Source: Tetracentron sinense
Lineage: Eukaryota; Streptophyta; Magnoliopsida; Trochodendrales; Trochodendraceae
Reading direction: 5' to 3'
DNA: 64,000 nt
NCBI GenBank assembly: GCA_015143295.1
Contig: CM026568.1
Span: 16,436,607-16,500,606 of the forward strand
How positions within the stretch are numbered: position 1 is the first letter of the stretch; the number at the start of each line of letters is the position of its first letter. A model generated the notes under the pieces. It ran no database searches. It was not told the origin of the DNA and worked only from the letters and a program-made list of their open reading frames with translations. Both the position numbers and the translations under genes were made by a program. Of this stretch, positions 57,901 through 64,000 are shown in pieces.

Positions 57901-60900
57901 CGCGTTGGCGGTGTCCGTTTCGACTCTAGTCGCCTCGAAACGCGTGAAACAAGTAAAACCCCTATCTTTTCTTCTCATTTTCCACTTATTTTGTTATATT
58001 ATTTCATGTGATGTATATGTATGTCTTTTAACATGAATGAAAAAGGGGCGGAGACCCCTATGTGATGTTGTGATTTTATGTGGTCCCTCAGGGAACCCAG
58101 ATCGGGTCCCGGGTAAATTGTATCGCCACCCTAGGGTGACGAAAAGTTGTTTTGCATGTCTTGTAAGGCTATGGAGACATCCATTAGTTTGGAAACGCTC
58201 CCTAACGGGACGGTGTGTTACCGGAGTTGGTTCACGGGCGCGAGGCCCAAGTATTTCAGTTAATCAAGCGAGGCTTGGGTTAACTGGGGTTAACCTGTGG
58301 TTAGAAAATCTAACCAGGGTTAAGTATAGTCCGTGGTTCTTCTTTGACTAGGTCAGGAGAGACGGTGCCCAATAAGGCTCGGGGTTCCTCCGTGACTGAT
58401 AGTCGGGAGATGTCGGTCTGTTTGTCTAGGTCGTCCGTGGTGCCTCTTGGACTAGGTCAGGAGTGGCGGTGTCCTGCATGGCCCGTGGTTCCTCCGTGAC
58501 TGGTAGTCAGGAGATGTCGGAGTCCTAGGGAGTTTAAAGTGGCTAAACATCAGATAGTGTATAGTCCGGGGTTCCTCTCTGGGTGGGTTAGAAGATGTCG
58601 GCACCGTGTCTATCGTGGTCCCTTCTTGGTGGAACGTCAGGAGATGTCGGCATTGGTATAGATGTCGGGGTTCCTCCGTAGACTAGCCAGAAGATGACGG
58701 TAGGCAGGTTGGTCGGGGTTCCTTCATAACTGATACCCAGGGCGATGGCGGCGAATACACGGTAGATGTGGCCAATCAATTGAATGAAAAAATGTTCTTA
58801 TTGGGTGAATGCCCATGTTGTGTGTGTAAGCTTTGGATACGAAGTGGTCTGAGTTGGTATACTCAGAGTTGGTGTATTTGTTTGAGTTGGTGGACTCATA
58901 GTTCGGTATGGAATCATCGGATTCCAGGTGAGTTGGGTTGGTATACCCAAGGTTTTGTCATGTTCGGGTGAAAGCCGGAACAGCGTGTGTGAGTCTAAAT
59001 GACTCAATGTATTATGGTTATGATTTAGAGACTTTAAGCTAAACATTTGTGGGCTGTGGCCAATTAATAGAGTCTTAGGACTCGAAATGAAACATGATTA
59101 ATGATCGAAACGACAATTTGGTAATATAATACATTCATAACTGAACCTCATAATTAGAAAGTAATGTGAGGTCGGGAACCTCTGTTAGGGTGACGTAACC
59201 CTAAGTGACCTTGGGTCACAATTTATTATATACTGTTCTATTTTACTGTAACATGCAAATTAAACTGCTTATTATATCATTATTGATGCGTGTTATTATG
59301 TGGAAAATAGTTTAGAAGGATTGTGGTTTTATTGGGCTTCATAGCTCACTGACTTTTTGTGTCAGCAGATCTTGGAGCTGCTGACCAGTAAGTGAAAAAT
59401 CTATCTGGATATTTTGGAAGCTTGTACAAGTTGTACCTGGCGTGATAGAGACGCCTACTTTTGTAAAACAAACTTGATGTAAATAATACAGGTATATGGT
59501 TTGTATGATGGCTATTGTGATGACAGGTATTATTTGCTTTTTGGGAACATGTGATAAATGTTTAAATTTCCCGCATTTTTGCGGGTAAAGTCTTCCGCTT
59601 GCATGATTTGACGAACGGACGCGTGTCTCGGAACTTGATTCCCTAGGCACGGGTTCGGGGCGTCACACTATAAACTAGGTTTAACAGAGCCTATAGTAGG
59701 TTGTCTTTATAGACCCAAAAAAATATGATACAAAAATAGTGTGACGTTCGAGTTTATGTTTAAAAAAATGATCAAAATACCCTTATGTGACTCGACCTAA
59801 TTTGGCGAGTCAAAAAACTCGGCTCGACTCGACCAAGTCACCCGAGTAACTCGGCAAATAATACCTCTTTCGAGTTTTGAGGTGACTTGACTCGAAATTC
59901 AACCGAGTCGAGTAACTCGGCCGAGTTACTCGAGTGACTCACCGAGTTTTCGAACTATGCCAAGAATACTCCTCCCACCCATTGATGAAATCACATCCCA
60001 AAAGTCATGCTGATAGGTGATTCCTAGGCATTGGATTAAGCTTTTCCAGCATAAGCAAGGCCCAATGCCTATCCTCTGAGGACTCTGTGGGCTTGTTCCA
60101 GAACCAGGTCCAACAAAAATCACTTAAATCAAAGAACTAAGAAACACCAAATGAAAAGACTTTCAGGGTGCTGCCCCAATAAATGTGTGTGCCCGTAATC
60201 CCGTGTACATTAGCAGCTCGTGCGTATTTATTTGTCTGAAAGTCAATAAAGTACATGTCCCATATGCAATATAATGTAATGTAGTATAATATATTCCTCA
60301 GTGCACTAGCAGCTCCTGCTTATTATTTTGACCTAGTTTAGAAAGTTGATGAAGTATCTTCGATCAGTTGCAAAAGATACCTTTGTAGAATAATAATTTC
60401 CCACTTGTTTCTTCTCTGAATTGAACCTAACCCCTTTTGCAATCATAGAATTGCATCCACCACACCATATATTGTAAGGCATCTCGAATCTGAAACAAAC
60501 AGAAATGATATCTTAATGTTACTCATCATGACAAAGCAATCCTTCAACATGGTAACATGCACATGAGACTTTTGCAAATAAGTTGTTCAGTTCGGCGTGT
60601 TTATAGTTTCTAGTGCACACAAAAGTACAGGTTTTGCTAATTTTTATGGCTTGTTCCAAATCGTTCCTATCAGATTGAAGTCAAAATGAGCACTTCATTT
60701 GAGGGCAATGAAACAACACCAAATAATTAGCATCAGAATTCTTTCATCCAATCAAATCTATTATGTGATCATAAGCATAGTCACAAAGTCGGGGTTCGGG
60801 AATAATTTGGCAAGGGTCTAGTACCGAAAAATTCGGGAAAATACGGGAAAAAAACGGAGAAAAAATGTATAATTATAAATATTAGAAACGATGATAATTA

Positions 60901-63900
60901 ATATATCTAACAATTTGGTGAGATAATATAAAAAAAAAATAACTATAAGCAACAATAATAAATTCATAATATTATTTTAACATCAAATTCATTCCATTAA
61001 GGCATTAAATTTCATTAAAACATCAATTATCAACATTAAAAACAAGACTAAAATACGTATATTAATAAAAACACTCATTTATATTCATCAATCACTCAAA
61101 AGCGCATCAAAGTCATCAACATCTGCATAATCTTCATTGCCAAAAAGTTTCAAGATTATCTTTTTTTTTTCGTTTTAAACGTGTTTTTTTTTTTTTTTTT
61201 TGTATTATTCGTTTTAAACAGGTTTAAAACTATAATACGTGTTTAATTCAAAAAACGGGTTTTAAAAGCCGTTGTCGTAGCCGTTTTCTACGACAGGGTA
61301 TTAATGTGCGTTTTAAACGGAGTTTTTTCAAAAAAACGCAATTTTTTGTGACTATGATCATAAGTTTAACTACAAGATTTCAAGGCTCTTGATTATTGTG
61401 TGATCATAAGTTCTAGTTAACAATGAAAAATAGAGCAAGATGAATAGTTACTCGATAACTTATTCTTAAAGTTTCTATTCAAATATTTTTAGTAACAAAT
61501 CCTTCCTTTTAACATTTATGAGGTGAATGTCTTGGAACGAATCACCTTCAATATGAGTCGAATTAGTCCAATTCATTTACTCTACTTACTTTTGAAAATG
61601 GCTATAATGCTTATTACTACCTATGAAACCCAAGCAGTTGGGTGGACACATGTCAGATGTAGAGAAGATAATAGACACGTGGCTGTTGTAGAGGTTACCT
61701 TCCTAAACTAAAATTCCCAAGCATTTTCAAATATGAGGCTTTCTTGGGAGTTATGGAGGATTCGTGGCTTCTTAATTAGTTTAGGGATGTAACGTGCCAA
61801 CTTCTCCGATAAGTCCCAAACGCCTCTCTCTAACCTTTAATAGGAGAAGGGACGGTGTGGTTCTGAAACGTTAACCCCCATAATTACTAAAAGCAAGTCT
61901 CTTGAGCCTTTTACACCCTCCATAAATTCAGAAAACCGCATCTCTAGCCTTTAAATATGGAACTCGAGAAAGAGAGGACAGGTCGTACTTGTTGATCAGA
62001 TGTTCATGGTGTTGCACGGCTGAAAAGGCTGATCTTTTTCTTCTCCTTTGGTGAAGGGATGACTAGGCTTGGCTTCAGGATGTGAGATCTTTTCTGGGGT
62101 GCACTCCCACCACCAGACGGAGTCGTAAGCTACGATCATTGCAACATAGAGTGTAATAGAATAGAGACAATACGTGTTTAACTAACTGGATACATATCTT
62201 TCTGCTCTACTGCACTTTGGTTTGCTTTGGATTAGAAGATGGATGGCCTAGAGAGAGAAAAGAAAAAGAGGGCAGACATAGGGGGGATTTGTTTGGTTTT
62301 AGGAGCGTTTGACTCCGGGTGAATAAATAGAGTGTCAGTATGTGATTGTAACAGCCTACTATAGTTTGGATAACTCATATGGGTTTATACATAGAGTTGG
62401 GTCATCTCTGATGGAATGATACTGTATGTGTGGAGGTTGTTTTTCTAAAAATGGGATTTACCATTGAGAACGACGATCAAGCTATTGCTCCTATATGTAT
62501 ATATTTTTGGTATTGCAATTAATTGGTGATTTCTTTCAATTCAAGAGTTATGAGAAATTAGAATAAATGCTTATAAATCAAAGAGTGGTGAGAAACAAGA
62601 ATATATGATGTAAATTAATTCATATTTTTTTTTATAATTTTACATTTTTTTTTAATCATTAGAAGTGTATTTATAGTTATATATTTTTATCATTAAAAAT
62701 TATTTTATTTGAAGGAATAATTATACTTAATTTTTCTTTTTAATAATTTCCGTGCACGGCACGGGTTCCTTGCTAGTGGAACTTGAAAACAAATACGTAC
62801 AGGATCATCAGTTGGCAGATTATAATTCATGCTTACAGTGATTTAGGGAGTGTAATACTAGAATTATATTTTCCTATGGCATTCAAGAGCTTCCAAGGGT
62901 TAACTCAAAAAAATAAACAAAACCCGGTTTATTGCCACCAATTCTGACCATTCCGCACCCATCAAAAGTACAATTTGACCAGATACTTCTCAGTTCAAAA
63001 GCCTCAAAAGTGCCTCTTAAGGTTATACCAAAATTTACCAACTTTATTGACAACAACTTTATACCATAAATACTAATGTTATCAACCCTAACCCCTTCCC
63101 CACCCTCTCCACTTCCTTACCTCAATTACAAAAGGAAAGTAAATATTTTTTTATGTTCCAATTTTTCATCTATATTCACCTCACTGCATCCAAATTAAGT
63201 CAGAATATGATTTAAGGGGGGTGGACCATTGCATTCTAATGTATAATCAAGATGATAAACATATACATATAGAAAAATATAATATTTGTGTCTAAGTGCA
63301 TAAATAGATTGAGAGATATGCATACTGTTCAGTAAAATTCTTCAAGAAAATCAAGCAATCAACTACTTAACAGAATGAGTGTAATTCTGTACCTTATAAT
63401 TAAAATGCCCTGGTCTATCTTTCTCGCTCTCTCCCTCAAAGCATGTTGGCCATGAAACTTGTTCAACGAACCCTGAAAAGAAAAGGCTGATGAGAATCCA
63501 GAGCACCAACATATCTTAAAAAGAAGGAATAAGAACTGTTACAAGAAAATAGACCACACTCTTAGGAGACGTGAGATTGAGTCATGAACTGTTTGGTTCA
63601 AAGAGGGTTCATGTTGTGTAAGAAACCATTAAATTGAGTCATAAAACCCTAGGGTTCAAATATGAATCATGTTGTATAACTTGATTAGAACACAAAGGTA
63701 GGAAATAGGCTGACTGTGTGGAGACTGGAGAGAACTACATGTTAAACCCCAAGACAATTGGATCCTCTTCCCTGATAAAACCTTTCATGCATGTGTGCTG
63801 GCATGCATCCCCTCTTGCACAAATATGGAGGGGATCAAGATCACCTAGCTGAGCTTTTGACCGTGAGGCTCTCAGGGCACCGTCAAAATTTATAACAGCA

Positions 63901-64000
63901 TGATATTAAAGTGCAGGATCAGTTTGCAAACATACCTGATTTGGAGTCCATTCTGGGGGATAGTAAAAATTGTCTGCTCTGGCAGCTGCAAGGGAAGACT
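45616..64000 (-). CDS. CCDC130: CCDC130/YJU2B-type splicing factor (CWC16 family), six exons, 5' end beyond window
   Basis: Exons on the minus strand are >64000-63936, 63472-63393, 60489-60381, 46497-46338, 46245-46082 and 45978-45616. All junctions are GT-AG and join in frame, giving at least 312 residues, about the usual plant length. Landmarks in order: [40 protein letters not shown], the zinc-binding pair [10 protein letters not shown] and [60 protein letters not shown], and a basic C-terminus ([16 protein letters not shown]) ending AARLR. Yju2/CWC16 proteins join the spliceosome around the first catalytic step; the FYYPPEW start points to the CCDC130 rather than the CCDC94 branch. The start codon lies a few bases past the window. 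No break is seen. Intron 3 is 13.9 kb because of nested transposons. Confidence 0.95.
46082..46245 (-). CDS. CCDC130: CCDC130 exon 5
   Basis: Acceptor TGTTTCAG, donor CTCAGG/GTATAT. Encodes [15 protein letters not shown] through NKALRAQLR, including the acidic/lysine-rich coiled-coil stretch [12 protein letters not shown]. Confidence 0.95.
46338..46497 (-). CDS. CCDC130: CCDC130 exon 4
   Basis: Acceptor CTTTCCAG, donor GATGAAG/GTTGG. Encodes [16 protein letters not shown] to ELPADE, including the second cysteine pair of the zinc-binding fold. Confidence 0.95.
46640..46768 (+). mobile_element. SINE, second family, copy 3, 5'-truncated
   Basis: Begins inside the element at CCTTTCCCTTGTTGGC and runs through GGGATTTATCCCGG, GGGACTTAGTCGGGTG and CTCTAAGAGGCCTGGAT to a short A-rich tail. 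The promoter part is missing. Confidence 0.7.
47422..47735. mobile_element. MITE, hAT-like ends
   Basis: Terminal inverted repeats AGGGTCTGTTCTTTTGCC and (inverted) AGGGTCCGTTCTTTTGC, followed by ACTTATAAAG / ATTTATAAAG. No clear target duplication. Confidence 0.7.
47817..48057. mobile_element. MITE with near-perfect arms
   Basis: Arms GGGCGTTTGGATTAG... and (inverted) GGTGGTGTTTGGATTGG... continue through ATTTTATTAGC, AAAATCAATTTT for about 100 bp each. TTATA lies outside both ends (47812-47816, 48058-48062). Confidence 0.8.
48380..48640. repeat. Degenerate tandem repeat, about 85 bp unit
   Basis: About three units share ACAACAATTTTGTTTTACTT, AAAAACTATTTA and TTGTTTTTAGTATAAAT. The words CACTCGTTTMTACTAAAA and TTTTTAGTATAAA also pair with each other. 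Confidence 0.75.
48955..51728 (+). repeat. 5' LTR, Tekay/Del-like element
   Basis: Starts TGTAACGACCCGGAATTT and ends GGGGCGTCACA. TATA box TATATAAGGAGG at 49671. A GA-rich leader follows (49738-49925). Small open frames in it recur in the 3' LTR only because the LTRs are copies. Confidence 0.97.
51731..51743 (+). other. Initiator tRNA-Met primer-binding site
   Basis: TGTTATCAGAGCC, one mismatch to TGGTATCAGAGCC, two bases after the LTR. Confidence 0.9.
51907..52194 (+). other. Small open frame in the retrotransposon leader
   Basis: A 95-codon frame lies between the primer-binding site and gag, starting [18 protein letters not shown]. The first 70 residues are strongly basic ([26 protein letters not shown]) and probably helical; the last 25 are acidic. 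I recognise no domain. Typical Ty3 elements have no coding frame here, so it may be chance, an extra element gene or captured sequence. The next 275 bases up to gag (52195-52469) hold nothing recognisable. Confidence 0.4.
52470..53430 (+). mobile_element. gag region of the Tekay/Del-like element
   Basis: Begins [18 protein letters not shown]. The retrotransposon gag core has [20 protein letters not shown] and [20 protein letters not shown], followed by two CCHC zinc knuckles ([13 protein letters not shown] and [14 protein letters not shown]) near 53277-53370. The encoded protein would package element RNA in virus-like particles. Confidence 0.92.
53430..56845 (+). mobile_element. pol region of the Tekay/Del-like element
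   Basis: Order: protease with [12 protein letters not shown] (about 53497); reverse transcriptase with [25 protein letters not shown] and the catalytic FIDDILVYS (about 54505); RNase H with [17 protein letters not shown] (about 54937); integrase with an H2C2 zinc-binding part ending CLVCQQVK (about 55720), the DDE core ([31 protein letters not shown]) at about 55797-56100; and a chromodomain-like C-terminus ([28 protein letters not shown]). This order is that of Ty3 elements, with a chromovirus tail thought to guide insertion. Confidence 0.95.
56878..56890 (+). other. Polypurine tract
   Basis: GTAAGGAGGGGAGA just before the 3' LTR, primer site for plus-strand synthesis. Confidence 0.85.
56892..59667 (+). 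repeat. 3' LTR, Tekay/Del-like element
   Basis: Near-identical to 48955-51728. All differences I could find lie in the first 1.5 kb. Confidence 0.97.
60381..60489 (-). CDS. CCDC130: CCDC130 exon 3
   Basis: Acceptor TGTTTCAG, donor ACAAAG/GTATCT. Encodes (R)[18 protein letters not shown] to GNYYSTK, with the first cysteine pair. Confidence 0.95.
60776..61356. mobile_element. Non-autonomous hAT element
   Basis: Perfect 12 bp terminal inverted repeats CATAGTCACAAA / TTTGTGACTATG, and perfect 8 bp duplications ATCATAAG (60768-60775, 61357-61364). The left interior (AAGTCGGGGTTCGGGAATAA) matches the element at 6007-6333. The right interior repeats GTTTTAAACGTG, AAAACGGGTTTTAAAA and similar words. 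No transposase. Confidence 0.92.
62465..62776 (+). mobile_element. Helitron-like 3' end
   Basis: A stem CCGTGC-ACG-GCACGG (62750-62764) followed eight bases later by CTAG, then T at 62777, fits the hairpin plus CTRR|T end of plant Helitrons. The AT-rich 280 bp before it probably belongs to the element; the 5' end (A|TC) was not identified, so the start is arbitrary. Confidence 0.5.
63393..63472 (-). CDS. CCDC130: CCDC130 exon 2
   Basis: Acceptor CTTTTCAG, donor TTATAAG/GTACAG. Encodes [20 protein letters not shown] to ILII(R). Confidence 0.95.
63936..64000 (-). CDS. CCDC130: CCDC130 exon 1, partial
   Basis: Encodes [20 protein letters not shown] then Q. Donor AATCAG/GTATG. Family proteins start with only one to three residues before this point, so the start codon should be within about ten bases past the window. 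The promoter is outside. Confidence 0.92.

Larger units (their letters stand above)
48955..59667 (+). mobile_element. Tekay/Del-like Ty3 LTR retrotransposon, young, nearly whole
   Basis: Long LTRs (2,774 and 2,776 bp) with TG...CA ends and perfect 5 bp target duplications CTATA (48950-48954, 59668-59672). An initiator-tRNA-Met primer-binding site follows the 5' LTR and a polypurine tract precedes the 3' LTR. The internal region holds a small leader frame, gag with two zinc knuckles, protease, reverse transcriptase, RNase H, integrase and a chromodomain-like C-terminus. Long LTRs and that C-terminus point to the chromovirus lineage Tekay/Del. The LTRs differ at about 11 bases plus one 2-base indel (about 0.4%), roughly 0.15 to 1 million years depending on the rate assumed. 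The coding part looks nearly whole with about two breaks. It lies antisense in intron 3 of the CCDC130 gene. Confidence 0.95.
48783..59959. mobile_element. Non-autonomous hAT element (CGACTCG-rich), split by an LTR retrotransposon
   Basis: Pieces 48783-48954 and 59673-59959 form one element of about 460 bp. Ends are CATGGTTTAAAACCC and, inverted, CATAGTTCGAAAACTCG. The 8 bp flanks CCATGAAT (48775-48782) and CCAAGAAT (59960-59967) differ at one base. The interior repeats ACTCGACTCG, GAGTAACTCGG and similar words on both strands. Confidence 0.8.
46498..60380 (-). other. CCDC130 intron 3, 13,883 bp
   Basis: Bounded by donor ACAAAG/GTATCT (at 60380) and acceptor CTTTCCAG (at 46498). Contents: SINE fragment, two MITEs, a tandem repeat, and a hAT element split by a 10.7 kb LTR retrotransposon. 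About 46770-47400 and 59968-60380 hold nothing recognisable. Confidence 0.9.
60490..63392 (-). other. CCDC130 intron 2, 2,903 bp
   Basis: Contains the hAT element at 60776-61356 and a Helitron-like end at 62776. The remainder is AT-rich and unassigned. Confidence 0.85.

Noticed and set aside
1-64000. tRNA and rRNA genes
   Set aside because: I looked for box A/B pairs and found only SINE-type ones with A-tails; no cloverleaf-capable tRNA or rRNA segment was recognised.

Overview
The window is nuclear DNA of a flowering plant. It holds two recognisable host genes in a background of nested transposable elements. The reasons for a plant are a CYC/TB1-type TCP transcription factor, plant-type LTR retrotransposons (Tekay/Del-like, Athila-like, copia), CACTA, hAT, Mutator and Helitron ends, and a plant snRNA-type promoter motif. 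Which plant I cannot tell; a magnoliid or another non-grass lineage is a guess only.

Left part (1-13636): the end of a CACTA transposon (1-373), two SINE families, a long-TIR Mutator-like element (1443-2139), an snRNA-promoter-like repeat (2711-2850), microsatellite-rich upstream DNA, then the intact single-exon TCP gene (3653-4903). A degraded Ty1/copia element (5112-9631) starts about 200 bp after the TCP stop and carries its own hAT insertion. Several MITEs and a Tat-like Ty3 fragment lying between direct duplications follow.

Middle (13637 to about 36130): a CACTA element with a decayed TNP2-type transposase and two tandem arrays (72 bp and 178 bp units). An Athila-like Ty3 element on the minus strand (22086-34380) sits inside the 72 bp array. 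It is itself interrupted by a 2.8 kb LTR-like insertion in one LTR and by another LTR-like piece in pol. Next come two minus-strand LTR-like segments (about 36135-37815), one with eight 68 bp repeats, each able to fold into two hairpins.

Right part (37850-45600): no host gene recognised; a run of hAT, Mutator, SINE and foldback elements, several with clean target-site duplications.

Far right (45616-64000, continuing beyond the window): a six-exon minus-strand gene for a CCDC130/YJU2B-type (CWC16 family) splicing factor. All six visible exons join in frame with GT-AG introns. Its third intron is 13.9 kb because a young Tekay/Del-like LTR retrotransposon (48955-59667, antisense to the gene) has inserted into an older hAT element there. 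Intron 2 carries another hAT element and a Helitron-like 3' end.

The two host genes look intact and unrelated in role (growth or branching control; pre-mRNA splicing). All coordinates and domain calls come from reading the sequence and from remembered family features; no database search was run.
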